The position numbers and the translations under genes were made by a program. Shown piece after piece: positions 51,351 through 60,456 of a stretch of DNA of 64,000 nucleotides; positions within the stretch are counted from its first letter, which is position 1; each line of letters begins with the position of its first letter. Source of the stretch: Lachnospiraceae bacterium (lineage in GTDB: Bacteria > Bacillota > Clostridia > Lachnospirales > Lachnospiraceae). The DNA lies in contig SVEE01000001.1 of NCBI GenBank assembly GCA_015057525.1, positions 124,001-188,000 of the forward strand, written 5' to 3'. The notes beneath the pieces are model-generated. The model searched no databases and was not told where the DNA came from. It worked only from the letters and a program-made list of their open reading frames with translations.

Positions 51351-53834
51351 ATGAACAATCAGCTTGAATTAGAAATACAAAAGCTAAAACAGGGAAATTT
51401 TAATGACTATGAAGCTTTCTATAATTTAACATGTCAATACATTTACAAAATAATCAAGGATATTGTTATTGATGATAACGCAACTGCACAGGTTGTCACA
51501 ACCACATATAATCAGATATATAACACAATAAATACTCTTATGGATGATAGTTTATTCTATATGTGGTCTGGACGTATTGCTACAGAGGAAAGTATTAAAT
51601 ATGTAAACTCTACAGGCACTGTGCCCATGGAATTTGAGACTGTAGGCGAGCTTTACGCTCATGATAATATTTTTCAGGACCAGGAAGCATTTATACCTGA
51701 GAATGTTTTGAACAATATGGAAGTCCAGAGAGTAATTCAGAACACCATTGATGGCTTAGCTGTTGGATATAAGATTGTTCTTCAGTGCTTCTACTACGAG
51801 GGAATGTCCATTAAGGAGATTGCGGAGAGATTAAATATTACTGAGGAGCAGGTGAAATATGCTGTAGGATATATCAAGGCAATGTTTAAGGACATAATTA
51901 ATTCTGTACCATTTAATAATAATACCAAAATGTACAGCCTTGCCCAAATTCCAGTTTTTTGGATTATATTTAAGAATGTGCTTGATTATGCCACTATGGG
52001 AGTAGTTGGTGGTATTGTCGCAGGTGGTGCTGTTGGTGGAACAGCTGCCGTCGCAGGTGGTGGACAGGCTGCTGGAACTGGTGCTGCTATAGGAGGTTCA
52101 GCTGCAGGAAATGGAATCTCGGCAGGAAGTGGTATGGCTGCTGGAAATGGAATCTCAGCAGGAAGTGGTATGGCTGCTGGAAATGGAATCTCAGCAGGAA
52201 GCGGAGCTGCAGCAGGTGGTGCAGTTGCAGGTAGTGGAGCAACTGCTGCAGGAGCAACTGGCACAGGTATCCTTGCAACAATTGGAGGCAAAATAGCTCT
52301 TGGTGTTGCCGCAACAGCGATTCTTGCTGTTGGTGGTGTAGCAATACATAATGCTGTCACAGAGGATGAGGACAATGATAACGATATTACAACTGAGCAA
52401 ATTAGCAACGCGAGTGACACAGACGCAACTCCTACAGATATGATTGAAAATACAACAGAAGAAATCACAGAGGAAATTCCAGAAGTGGTATATAAGGATG
52501 ATGCCCAGTATACATTTAAAGAGAAATCTGTAAGCCAAAATAAAGACAATGTAGGTGGATTTCAATTTGATTATCTAACTGTTGAAGGCGAGGGCTACGA
52601 GGCGTTGACTGCATCTGTTGATAGTTGGAATGAAGAAATGATATTACAGTACAACGACAGATTTGATACGATTTTTGCGCAGTTTAGTAGTGGTTGGCAT
52701 TTCTATACTGACAGCTATATTGTAAATAGAGCAGATGATAGAGTGTTAAGTGTGGAGGTTTTTGAATCTTCATATCAAGATGAGGTTAAGGAATCGGTTA
52801 TTTCTACAGCAACATTTGATGTTGTCACAGGAGATAGATTAAGTATAGATGATTTAGGTGATGTAAAGAGCGATATTAAGGCGTATGTTCTTTCGTATAT
52901 TAATACAAATAATTTGGCGGTTAATTTAGATGCAGATTATGAAAGTAAGTTGGATGCTGTTTTAGATGGAAATTTAAAATGGTCTTTGTGCGGTGAAGAG
53001 TTAAAGGTTGTATTTAAAATTGGTGATTTGGGTTCTTCTGATGCTAGCTTTTTCGTAGTATATATTCCATATGACCAATTGCCAGGATTGGAAGACAAAT
53101 ACATAGGAAGTGTGGAAAATTACTACACAGTTCTCAATGAGAATGAAGTACATTATCTTGACTTAGATGACAATGGAACTGATGAAGAAGTAAAAGCGTG
53201 GATTATTAAAGAAGAATATGGAAATACAGGATTTTATATTACTATAAATGGTAATACCTATAGCTCGTCAGTTATGCATTTTTACGTACAGGAAATGTAC
53301 GCATACAAGGTGAAAAATCAAGGGTATATACTCATTCTTTCTACAGTGGGGGATAGTGATTGGCGTAATCTATATTTTTATAATTTGACACCTAGTGGTG
53401 TTACACTTATTTGCGAGCAAGAAGGAGGAGTAGATGATTTCATTGGGAACTACGCACATGTTTCTGATAGAATACATTGCTTTGGCTCATTTAGATACAC
53501 TGTAAATACAATGATAACATCGACAGGTTATAGTATTATAGATGACAGATATTCTTTCAATGTAGCTGAGAATCTGGCAGATGAAACTAGATGTCCAATA
53601 GCTAAGCAACCTGTAAATGTGAAGATAATGCAGAATGGGACTCTTGTGGATTACGTTCTTCCTGTAGGAGCTAAGATATATCCTGTAAATACAGATTTAT
53701 CTAAAACAACGCTTGGGTTTTACTTAGAGGATGGTACCTATGGAGAATTAACATATGAGCTTATAGACTATACGAGATATATAAATGGAGTTTCGGAGCA
53801 TGAATTATTTGATAATCTCATATACGTAAGTTAA
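51351..53834 (+). CDS. Membrane-tethered ECF sigma-like protein with RsiV-like ectodomain, copy 2
   Basis: 827 residues, 35 bp after copy 1, behind AGGAGG. The cytoplasmic part repeats copy 1 closely: sigma region 2, the region 4 motif MSIKEIAERLNITEEQVKYAVGYI, then the nearly identical YSLAQIPVFWIIFKNVLDYATMGVVGG. The Gly/Ala stretch contains three 12-residue repeats (GNGISAGSGMAA type). The membrane helix GVAATAILAVGGVAIHNAV is the same. The ectodomain is diverged but keeps ATFDVVTGDRLSIDDLG and IYPVNTD...LGFYLEDGTYGE. Conserved output with divergent sensing suggests two inputs to a similar regulon. Confidence 0.82.
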   Translation: MNNQLELEIQKLKQGNFNDYEAFYNLTCQYIYKIIKDIVIDDNATAQVVTTTYNQIYNTINTLMDDSLFYMWSGRIATEESIKYVNSTGTVPMEFETVGELYAHDNIFQDQEAFIPENVLNNMEVQRVIQNTIDGLAVGYKIVLQCFYYEGMSIKEIAERLNITEEQVKYAVGYIKAMFKDIINSVPFNNNTKMYSLAQIPVFWIIFKNVLDYATMGVVGGIVAGGAVGGTAAVAGGGQAAGTGAAIGGSAAGNGISAGSGMAAGNGISAGSGMAAGNGISAGSGAAAGGAVAGSGATAAGATGTGILATIGGKIALGVAATAILAVGGVAIHNAVTEDEDNDNDITTEQISNASDTDATPTDMIENTTEEITEEIPEVVYKDDAQYTFKEKSVSQNKDNVGGFQFDYLTVEGEGYEALTASVDSWNEEMILQYNDRFDTIFAQFSSGWHFYTDSYIVNRADDRVLSVEVFESSYQDEVKESVISTATFDVVTGDRLSIDDLGDVKSDIKAYVLSYINTNNLAVNLDADYESKLDAVLDGNLKWSLCGEELKVVFKIGDLGSSDASFFVVYIPYDQLPGLEDKYIGSVENYYTVLNENEVHYLDLDDNGTDEEVKAWIIKEEYGNTGFYITINGNTYSSSVMHFYVQEMYAYKVKNQGYILILSTVGDSDWRNLYFYNLTPSGVTLICEQEGGVDDFIGNYAHVSDRIHCFGSFRYTVNTMITSTGYSIIDDRYSFNVAENLADETRCPIAKQPVNVKIMQNGTLVDYVLPVGAKIYPVNTDLSKTTLGFYLEDGTYGELTYELIDYTRYINGVSEHELFDNLIYVS
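52101..52208 (+). repeat. 36-bp in-frame tandem repeat (three units)
   Basis: Units at 52101-52136, 52137-52172 and 52173-52208 encode a repeated AAGNGISAGSGM-type block in the Gly/Ala spacer of the second sigma-fusion gene. The copy number could vary by slippage, changing tether length. Confidence 0.85.
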
Positions 53835-53934
53835 TTTTGTTATAGGATTTGATGGAATTTATTACCTGACAATGGTATAATTAATGTGCTATGAGTCAAG
53901 ACTTATAGAAATAAAAGAAAGGATAGGTATTACT

Positions 53935-54474
53935 ATGGAATTAAAAGGATCAAAAACAGAGAAAAACTTACTTGCAGCATTTGCAGGAGAGTCACAGGCA
54001 TCAACAAAATACAGATATTATGCGTCAAAGGCTAAGAAGGACGGATACGTACAGATAGCTAATATATTCGAGGAAACTGCTAATAACGAGAAGGAGCATG
54101 CTAAGATTTGGTTTAAGCTTTTACATGGTGGAAGCGTACCTTCAACTGTGGAGAATCTTAAGGATGCGGCAGCAGGAGAGAACTATGAGTGGACAGATAT
54201 GTACGCTGAGTTCGCTAAGGAAGCTAGAGAGGAAGGTTTTAATGATATCGCAGCACTTTTTGATGGTGTGGCAGCGGTAGAGAAGGAACACGAGGAGAGA
54301 TATAAGAAGCTTCTTGCTAACATAGAGGGAGACTTAGTTTTCTCTAAGGATGGCGATGTGATTTGGCAGTGTATCAACTGTGGACACATTTGCATCGGCA
54401 AGAAGGCACCAGAGGTATGTCCTGTATGTGCACATCCACAGAGCTACTTCCAGGTTAAGCCTGAGAATTATTAA
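53935..54474 (+). CDS. Rubrerythrin
   Basis: ATG 53935 is preceded by AAAGGATAGG, giving 179 residues. The N-terminal four-helix diiron domain has the ligand motifs [30 protein letters not shown], and [13 protein letters not shown]. The C-terminal rubredoxin centre is CINCGHIC ... CPVCAHPQ with four Cys. It reduces hydrogen peroxide to water using NAD(P)H-derived electrons, completing the oxidative defence begun by superoxide reductase at 29.8 kb. Confidence 0.95.
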   Translation: MELKGSKTEKNLLAAFAGESQASTKYRYYASKAKKDGYVQIANIFEETANNEKEHAKIWFKLLHGGSVPSTVENLKDAAAGENYEWTDMYAEFAKEAREEGFNDIAALFDGVAAVEKEHEERYKKLLANIEGDLVFSKDGDVIWQCINCGHICIGKKAPEVCPVCAHPQSYFQVKPENY

Positions 54475-54543
54475 AACATTTAAGGAAAATTTAATAATTG
54501 GTATAATATTATACAAGCAGAAAGATAATTATGGAGGTCTGAT

Positions 54544-56946
54544 ATGTATTTCAAGATTTTAAAACGTAGTTTAAAAAGTAAGAAATCCATCAATTTCATT
54601 CTGCTTGTTTTTATTTTGCTCGCAGCTATGTTTATTGCGGGCAGCGTGAATAATTTGATATTAATCACAGGTGGAGTTGATTCTTACTTTGAGTTGGCAG
54701 GAATGGACGATTACATCATTATATCAAGCATGGGAGGAAGAATAGAGGAGCCTCTTGAGAGTGATATAGCGATAGAAGAATTTTTAAAGAGTAATCAGTA
54801 CATAGATAACTATACTGTGGATGATGTAGCGTATGCAGGCGGTGGACAGGTATTTAAGGATGACGATACAGAATTTAGTTTGAATGGACCAGTTGTCATT
54901 TCAACTTGTACTATCCAACAACAGAAATTCTTTGATGAAAACAATAATCAGATAACTAAGATTAATGATGATGAAATTTATATTCCGTATAGAGAATTTG
55001 AAACTAATGACATAAGCATTGGAGATAAAATATATTTTGTAATGTCTGATGATTCTCATATAGAACTTACAGTGGCTGGTATTTCTAAGGATGCAGCACT
55101 TGGTGCTGATATGATGGGAACTCACAGATTTTTGATTAGTGAAAATAACATGAATAAAATCTTTGCTGATAAAGAGTATTTATACAGTAGATTTTTCTCA
55201 ATAGAATTAAATGATACAGAGGCTTTTATAGAAGAATATCAAAGCAAAGAAATGTCAACTTTATTTGCAGACAGAAAAGAGACTTTCAAAATAACATACA
55301 TAATGGATATGATTATAGCGGCAATATTTATTGTTGCATCCATTTTACTTGTTATCATTTCCATTGTAATACTTAGATTTACAATTATATTTACTGTAAA
55401 TGAAGATTACAAAGAAATCGGAATAATGAAAGCAATTGGTATTGGTGATACAGGAATCAGAAAGCTGTACATCACTAAATATGCTATCATAGCTATTATT
55501 GGTTCGATTATAGGTTTTGGAGCAAGTATACCGTTTTCTAAGGTACTCATGAAGCCTGCTTTAAAAAATATGGTGGCAGACGATGGTGGTAGTAATATTT
55601 TCTTGCAGCTTGTGATATGTGTTTTAGTAGCAGTTGTAGTTATACTTTTTGCTTACTTAAGCACAGGTAGAATCAAGAAGATGACGCCTATGGATGCCAT
55701 AAGAAGTGGAAATAATGGTGAGAGATTTAATAAGAAGAGTACATTTAAACTTAGTAAATCAAAGTCTAAGGCAACAAGCTTTATGGCAGTAAATGATGTA
55801 CTTAACGAAAAGAAAAAGTATCTTATACTTTTCCTGGCAACTATCGTTGGAATATGGATGGTTGTAATGCCGATTAACACAATTAATACCCTTAATTCAG
55901 AGAACCTTGTTGAGTGGTTTGCCATGCAGAAGAAAGATGGTATTATTTCAAGTGACACAGAATATTACGAGATAGTATTAGAAGGTACTAAACAGGTATG
56001 TTATGACTGTATTGATAAATATGAAAAGCTTTTAGAGGATAACGGTTATGCAGTTAAGGATGTATCTATAGAAATAGGTGTAAGCTCAGTAAAGTTTATT
56101 TTTGGAGATAAATCAACAAAAACCATGGCATTTCAAGGCTTTGGAAATGATATAAGTAAATATGCCTACACAGAAGGTGTAGCTCCAAAATATGAAAATG
56201 AAATTGCTATAACTCATGTTGTAGCCGAGAGACTTGGTGCAAAAATAGGAGATACAGTTTATGTAAATATAAAGGGTGAAGATAAGCCTTTTGTTATAAC
56301 TGCATTTTTCCAGTCTATGAATAACATGGGTGAGGGAGCAAGATTTTCAACTGAAGTTGACCTTGATTACACCATGATAAACTTTGCAACAGGTGTTCAA
56401 TTTAATTTTGAAGAAGAGTATTCTGATAAAGAAAAAGAAGAACTTATTGAGGAGATAGCAGAAATTTTGCCTAAAGGTTGTACTATTGATAGCTCGAAAG
56501 GAAGTTTGAATAGTATGTTAGGTGGAATTGCAGACAGACTCATTCCAATAAAATATGCAATGCTCGCTGTGGTAACACTTGTCAATATTCTTATTGTTAT
56601 GCTTATGCAGAAGATGTTTATTCTCCGTGAAAAGGGAGAGATGGCAATGCTTAAATCTATCGGATTTGCTAATAAGGATATTATTAATTGGCAGACAAAG
56701 AGAATTGCTATGGTTATTTTCTTAGGTGTAATCGTTGGAACACTTACCGGAACACCATTTTCACAAATCACTTCAGGTCAGGTGTTCAAGTTTATGGGAG
56801 CAAGTAAGATAACCTTTGATATAAATGTGTTAGAAGTTTACATAATTTATCCTCTTGCCATATTTGCGGCATCGGTATTAATGTGTATGCTCACAATGCT
56901 AAGTGTTAGAAAGATAACTGTTAATGATATGAATGAGATAGAGTAA
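54544..56946 (+). CDS. FtsX/MacB-family ABC transporter permease
   Basis: 800 residues behind ATGGAGG. An N-terminal membrane helix (~17-38), an extracytoplasmic domain (~40-255), a group of three helices (~255-385), a second soluble region (~455-655) and a final group of three helices (~660-790) give the two-FtsX-domain layout of permeases in antimicrobial-peptide or lipoprotein exporters. EIGIMKAIGIGDTGIRKLYITKYA and EMAMLKSIGFANKDIINWQTKRIA are the paired coupling motifs. It works with the ATPase downstream. The nearby two-component genes suggest a BceAB-like peptide-sensing system. Confidence 0.9.
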   Translation: MYFKILKRSLKSKKSINFILLVFILLAAMFIAGSVNNLILITGGVDSYFELAGMDDYIIISSMGGRIEEPLESDIAIEEFLKSNQYIDNYTVDDVAYAGGGQVFKDDDTEFSLNGPVVISTCTIQQQKFFDENNNQITKINDDEIYIPYREFETNDISIGDKIYFVMSDDSHIELTVAGISKDAALGADMMGTHRFLISENNMNKIFADKEYLYSRFFSIELNDTEAFIEEYQSKEMSTLFADRKETFKITYIMDMIIAAIFIVASILLVIISIVILRFTIIFTVNEDYKEIGIMKAIGIGDTGIRKLYITKYAIIAIIGSIIGFGASIPFSKVLMKPALKNMVADDGGSNIFLQLVICVLVAVVVILFAYLSTGRIKKMTPMDAIRSGNNGERFNKKSTFKLSKSKSKATSFMAVNDVLNEKKKYLILFLATIVGIWMVVMPINTINTLNSENLVEWFAMQKKDGIISSDTEYYEIVLEGTKQVCYDCIDKYEKLLEDNGYAVKDVSIEIGVSSVKFIFGDKSTKTMAFQGFGNDISKYAYTEGVAPKYENEIAITHVVAERLGAKIGDTVYVNIKGEDKPFVITAFFQSMNNMGEGARFSTEVDLDYTMINFATGVQFNFEEEYSDKEKEELIEEIAEILPKGCTIDSSKGSLNSMLGGIADRLIPIKYAMLAVVTLVNILIVMLMQKMFILREKGEMAMLKSIGFANKDIINWQTKRIAMVIFLGVIVGTLTGTPFSQITSGQVFKFMGASKITFDINVLEVYIIYPLAIFAASVLMCMLTMLSVRKITVNDMNEIE

Positions 56947-57028
56947 TTGTTGGTGGCAGATGACATGAGATGCCAGAGATTGAAGATGGCAGAATACATA
57001 TGATGCCAGGAATATAGGAGGAATAATT

Positions 57029-57817
57029 ATGGCAACAGCTTTAAATGTAAGGGATTTATGTAAGACATATATAACAAATAAGAGACAGAACAATGTTCTT
57101 AAGAATGTTAATTTTAAGATAGACGAAGGCGAAATGGTGGCAATTATGGGCCCATCTGGTTCAGGTAAGTCTACACTTTTATATAGCGTATCAGGCATGG
57201 ATAGACCTACAGCGGGAGAAGTATTTCTTGGTGAACAGAAAATAACTGATCTTAGTGAGAAGGAGCTTGCTGATGTAAGACTCGATTACATGGGATTTAT
57301 TTTCCAGCAGATGCATATGCTCAAGAATTTATCTGTGATGGATAACATTTTACTTCCAGCGTATCAGTCTGAGAAGAAGGATAGAACAAGAGAAGAGATA
57401 AATGCATATTGCAAAGAGCTTATGAGAAAGCTTGAGATAAGTGAGCTTGCAGATAACGATATAACAGAGGTGTCGGGAGGTCAGCTTCAGCGAGCATGTA
57501 TTTGCAGAAGTATGATTAATAATCCTAAGATACTTTTCGCTGATGAGCCAACAGGTGCATTAAACAAGAGTGCAGCTAACGATGTAATGCAGGAGCTTAT
57601 TAAGCTTAATCAGGAAGGTACAACAGTTATGCTTGTAACTCACGATATGAAGGTTGCAGCAAAATGTAGTAGAATAATGTATATAGAAGATGGTAATATA
57701 AAGGGAGAGCTTACACTTGATAAGCTTGATGATATAAGCAACGCAGATGAAACTCAGAAGCTGTTTAAGGAACGCCAGAAAAAAGTAAACAACTGGTTAT
57801 CAGACATGGGATGGTAG
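57029..57817 (+). CDS. ABC transporter ATP-binding protein (LolD/MacB type)
   Basis: 262 residues. Walker A GPSGSGKST (41-49), Q-loop FIFQQMHMLKNLSV, signature VSGGQLQRACICRSM, Walker B ILFADEPTGALN and switch His in LVTHDMKVAAKCSRI are complete. The family (ATPases of FtsX-type permeases) drives mechanotransmission rather than classic substrate passage. It partners the permease upstream. The C-terminal ~35 residues extend past the usual end. Confidence 0.95.
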   Translation: MATALNVRDLCKTYITNKRQNNVLKNVNFKIDEGEMVAIMGPSGSGKSTLLYSVSGMDRPTAGEVFLGEQKITDLSEKELADVRLDYMGFIFQQMHMLKNLSVMDNILLPAYQSEKKDRTREEINAYCKELMRKLEISELADNDITEVSGGQLQRACICRSMINNPKILFADEPTGALNKSAANDVMQELIKLNQEGTTVMLVTHDMKVAAKCSRIMYIEDGNIKGELTLDKLDDISNADETQKLFKERQKKVNNWLSDMGW

Positions 57818-57844
57818 AAAAGTGCTGTTTGGCTGCATGTTTTG

Positions 57845-57876
57845 GGTCTGAGATTCCCCAAATTTAGTATAGACCC
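57845..57876. repeat. GGGTCT/AGACCC hairpin of the dispersed family
   Basis: GGGTCT (57845) pairs with AGACCC (57871), followed by AATAATTTGAGTTTA, which echoes the GAGTTTACATAA word of the larger repeats at 1.6 and 13.4 kb. It lies between the ATPase gene and the response regulator gene. Confidence 0.5.
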
Positions 57877-57933
57877 AATAATTTGAGTTTAATTATGAGA
57901 TGTTTTATGATGTAGTACCAAAAGGAGAAAAAT

Positions 57934-58596
57934 ATGGCAGACATAATAGTAGTAGAAGACAATGAAGAAATAGGAGTTCTGCTTCAGGACTTTCTTATTG
58001 CTGAGGAATATGATACATATTTAGCCACAAGTGGAGAGGAAGCCCTTGAGGTGTATGAATCGGAAGGTGCGAAGCTTCTTGTTCTTGATATAATGCTGCC
58101 AGGAATAGATGGCTTTGGTGTGTGTAGCAAAATTAGGGAAAACTCCAACACACCTATAATAATTGTCTCTGCCAAGAATGATAAGGATGACAAGTTAAAT
58201 GGTCTCATGCTTGGAGCAGATGACTACATAGAAAAGCCATATGACATAGACATTTTAATTGCTAAGATAAATGGAATATTTAAGAGAAGATATTCTACTG
58301 ACGAGATTGTTTGTCAGGATATAAAAATCGATAAGGTGGGGCATCAGGTATATAAGGCCGGTACGGAAGTTCCTCTTAACGCCAAGGAATTTGCACTACT
58401 TTTATATCTTATGGAAAACAAGGATAAGGTGATTTCCAAAGATGAGCTTTTTAATAAAATATGGGGCTTTGACAGTGAAAGTGAACCTCAGACCTTGACA
58501 GTACATATAAAATGGCTTCGCGAAAAGCTTGAAGCAGATCCTAAAAAACCAGACCACATATTAACAGTGTGGGGTGTGGGTTATAAATTTAGTTAA
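57934..58596 (+). CDS. OmpR-family response regulator
   Basis: 220 residues behind AAAAGGAG. The receiver has VVEDNEE, phospho-acceptor Asp52 in VLDIMLPGIDG, SAK and EKP motifs. The winged helix has LNAKEFALLLYLMENK, IWGFDSESEPQTLTVHIKWLREK and VWGVGYKFS. It should control the adjacent ABC genes. Its kinase is the gene at 59070, separated from it by a type I toxin module. Confidence 0.93.
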   Translation: MADIIVVEDNEEIGVLLQDFLIAEEYDTYLATSGEEALEVYESEGAKLLVLDIMLPGIDGFGVCSKIRENSNTPIIIVSAKNDKDDKLNGLMLGADDYIEKPYDIDILIAKINGIFKRRYSTDEIVCQDIKIDKVGHQVYKAGTEVPLNAKEFALLLYLMENKDKVISKDELFNKIWGFDSESEPQTLTVHIKWLREKLEADPKKPDHILTVWGVGYKFS

Positions 58597-58602
58597 TTTA
58601 AC

Positions 58603-58630
58603 TTGTAATTTAATATATGTCTGATATAAT
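58603..58630 (+). promoter_or_regulatory. Predicted promoter of the antitoxin RNA
   Basis: TTGTAA (58603-58608) and TATAAT (58625-58630) with an extended TGATATAAT. The same TGATATAAT serves the toxin transcript on the other strand (58886-58894). Confidence 0.55.
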
Positions 58631-58636
58631 ACAATT

Positions 58637-58718
58637 ATAAAAGGCAATCGCCACAGAGTGGTTGACCTGGGAGAATAAAAAACCTTCCCTGAGGGTCAAA
58701 GTACAGGGAAGGTTTTCT
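58637..58718 (+). ncRNA. Antisense RNA, probable type I antitoxin
   Basis: A short transcript is predicted from the TATAAT at 58625 to the hairpin AACCTTCCCTG / CAGGGAAGGTT with T-run (58681-58718). It has no frame. Its 3' end is complementary to the 3' end of the toxin mRNA on the minus strand, since both use the same bidirectional terminator. Its 5' part (GGCAATCG ... GTGGTTGACCT) is a near copy of the toxin mRNA 5' part. Confidence 0.6.
58676..58718. terminator. Bidirectional terminator shared by toxin mRNA and antisense RNA
   Basis: An 11-bp stem with a 12-nt loop, an A-run on the left and Ts on the right; the two convergent transcripts overlap here. Confidence 0.75.
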
Positions 58719-58721
58719 ACT

Positions 58722-58805
58722 TTATGCGCATATTAAATATACGAATGTTAGTAGTGTCAGAATGAACATTCCGAAAGACATAAGGTCTCTGAAATTAAAA
58801 TTCAT
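58722..58805 (-). CDS. Holin-like type I toxin peptide
   Basis: A 27-residue minus-strand peptide starts at 58805, 6 bp after a perfect GGAGGTGAT site. It has a short polar head (NFNFRDL) and one membrane helix, SFGMFILTLLTFVYLI. This matches the putative holin-like toxin family (TxpA/BsrG relatives) by size, motif and strong ribosome site. Such peptides damage the membrane when not silenced by antisense RNA. The 5' leader carries an 11-bp hairpin (58860-58882), which would protect the mRNA end. Confidence 0.75.
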   Translation of the reverse strand: MNFNFRDLMSFGMFILTLLTFVYLICA

Positions 58806-58834
58806 GAGCATCACCTCCATTCTATGTAGAATGT

Positions 58835-58862
58835 AGGCCAACCACCCTGTAACACGATTGCC
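58835..58862 (-). repeat. Inverted duplicate of the antitoxin 5' sequence in the toxin leader
   Basis: On the minus strand this reads GGCAATCG...ACAGGGTGGTTGGCCT, matching plus-strand 58643-58668 (GGCAATCG...ACAGAGTGGTTGACCT). The two transcripts therefore begin alike, and the module is bounded by inverted repeats with identical -10 boxes. Confidence 0.65.
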
Positions 58863-58917
58863 AGTAGCAAATTGCTACTGGCATTATTATATCATAGAGA
58901 TATTTTCAAATCAGTAA

Positions 58918-59010
58918 AGTATACAAAATGTATACAAATGTAAAAAGAAGTATACAAATCATTCAGAAATGTATAAAAAATTATACAAAACATTCAGTAA
59001 TGTAAAAAAG
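58918..59010. repeat. GTATACAAA and CATTCAG repeats upstream of the kinase gene
   Basis: GTATACAAA occurs three times (58919, 58931, 58951) and CATTCAGNAATGTA twice (58961, 58991) within 90 bp. The array could bind the adjacent response regulator; it has no coding frame. Confidence 0.45.
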
Positions 59011-59069
59011 TGTACAAGCGTATAAAGAAATTGAACAGATATGTAATGAGAAAAACAAGAGGTAGAAAT

Positions 59070-60455
59070 ATGAAAAAATTCGACCGCGTATTTATCGCCT
59101 GTATTGCTATATTCATAATTGCAATAATTGGAATAAATGTATTTATAAAAAATAAAGATTTTGGTGACGGAAGTAAGGAATATAAAGTTTCTCTAAACAG
59201 AGTAGAACAAGCTCTAAAGTCCTACGAAGAAAGAGAAGGTAAGGCACCGGAAGGCCTTGAGACCTTATGTAAGATAGAGGGTATTGATGTAGGTGAGTCG
59301 ATATTAGGGCTGGAAATTGTAGCTCTTAATAACAGCAACCAACTAAAAAACTTAGTTACCCAAGACTCTCACGACTACCATCTTGTAATCACAGACAATT
59401 ACATATATAAGATAAATTATGCTCCTGATACTGATGCGAGTAAAATCATATTCTTATATGTTAATGTAATCGCAGGGATATTGCTTATAGGCGTTATATT
59501 TGTCTATATCTATATTAGAGTTAATATTATCAAGCCTTTCAACTCCATGTCCACCATGCCTTACGAGTTGGCCAAAGGTAACTTGAATATGCCTCTGACA
59601 GAGAATAAGAACAAATTTTTTGGTAAATTCGTATGGGGTATGGATTTGCTAAGAGAAAACCTTGAGGAGAATAAAACCAAGGAACTGGAATTACAAAAGG
59701 AAAGAAAAATGCTTCTGTTATCCTTGTCTCACGATATAAAGACTCCTCTCAGTGCTATAAAGCTTTATTCTAAGGCTCTTAGCAAGAATCTGTACAAGAC
59801 AGAAGAAAAACGAGATGAGATTTTGATTAATATCAGCGATAAGGTTGATGAGATAGAGGCATATATTTCGGAAATAGTTAAGGCATCTAAGGAGGACTTC
59901 CTTCATTTTGAGGTGAATAATGGTGAGTTCTATATGAAGGATGTCATGGAGGCTATTAGAGAATACTATCAGGAGAAAATGCAGCTCAATCAAATAGATT
60001 TCACCTTAAGCGAGTATAGAAACTCTATGGTTTATGGTGATAAGGACAGACTTATTGAGGTTATTCAAAATGTTATCGAAAATGCAATCAAGTATGGAGA
60101 TGGCAAGAAAATATGGCTTGATATGAGCAAGGATGAGGAGTCATATACCATCAAAGTATTTAACACAGGTTGCAAGTTGTCTGAAAGAGAGCTGCCACAT
60201 ATTTTTGACAGCTTCTTCAGAGGAACCAATGTAGATAAGCAACAGGGAAGTGGACTTGGATTATATATTTGTCGTAGTCTCATGCACCTTATGGAGGGTG
60301 GAATTACCGCAGAGCTGTTAGACAAAGATGATAAAAATACTCTTGAATCATCAGGCATGAATGGCAAACAAGTAAGTGCAAGTGATACAACTGGATTAAT
60401 GGATGGGTTAGAAAAAAGTGTTATTTGTATAGAAATCACAGTTAAATTGGCGTAG
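59070..60455 (+). CDS. Membrane sensor histidine kinase
   Basis: ATG 59070 follows AGAGGTAG; earlier in-frame starts have no site. 461 residues. One N-terminal helix (~6-26), an extracytoplasmic loop of ~105 residues and a second helix (~128-150) precede a HAMP-like linker. HisKA carries His221 in LSLSHDIKTPLSAIKLYSKAL. The ATPase has NVIENAIKYGDGK and GSGLGLYICRSLMHLMEGG, with an insert of ~30 residues near the end. It should phosphorylate the regulator at 57934 and sense the state of the ABC permease or an envelope stress. Confidence 0.9.
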   Translation: MKKFDRVFIACIAIFIIAIIGINVFIKNKDFGDGSKEYKVSLNRVEQALKSYEEREGKAPEGLETLCKIEGIDVGESILGLEIVALNNSNQLKNLVTQDSHDYHLVITDNYIYKINYAPDTDASKIIFLYVNVIAGILLIGVIFVYIYIRVNIIKPFNSMSTMPYELAKGNLNMPLTENKNKFFGKFVWGMDLLRENLEENKTKELELQKERKMLLLSLSHDIKTPLSAIKLYSKALSKNLYKTEEKRDEILINISDKVDEIEAYISEIVKASKEDFLHFEVNNGEFYMKDVMEAIREYYQEKMQLNQIDFTLSEYRNSMVYGDKDRLIEVIQNVIENAIKYGDGKKIWLDMSKDEESYTIKVFNTGCKLSERELPHIFDSFFRGTNVDKQQGSGLGLYICRSLMHLMEGGITAELLDKDDKNTLESSGMNGKQVSASDTTGLMDGLEKSVICIEITVKLA

Positions 60456-60456
60456 A

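Noticed and set aside
51986-52549. A 187-codon minus-strand frame opposite the second sigma-fusion gene
   Set aside because: Pro/Ala low-complexity complement of the Gly/Ala spacer, with no start context.
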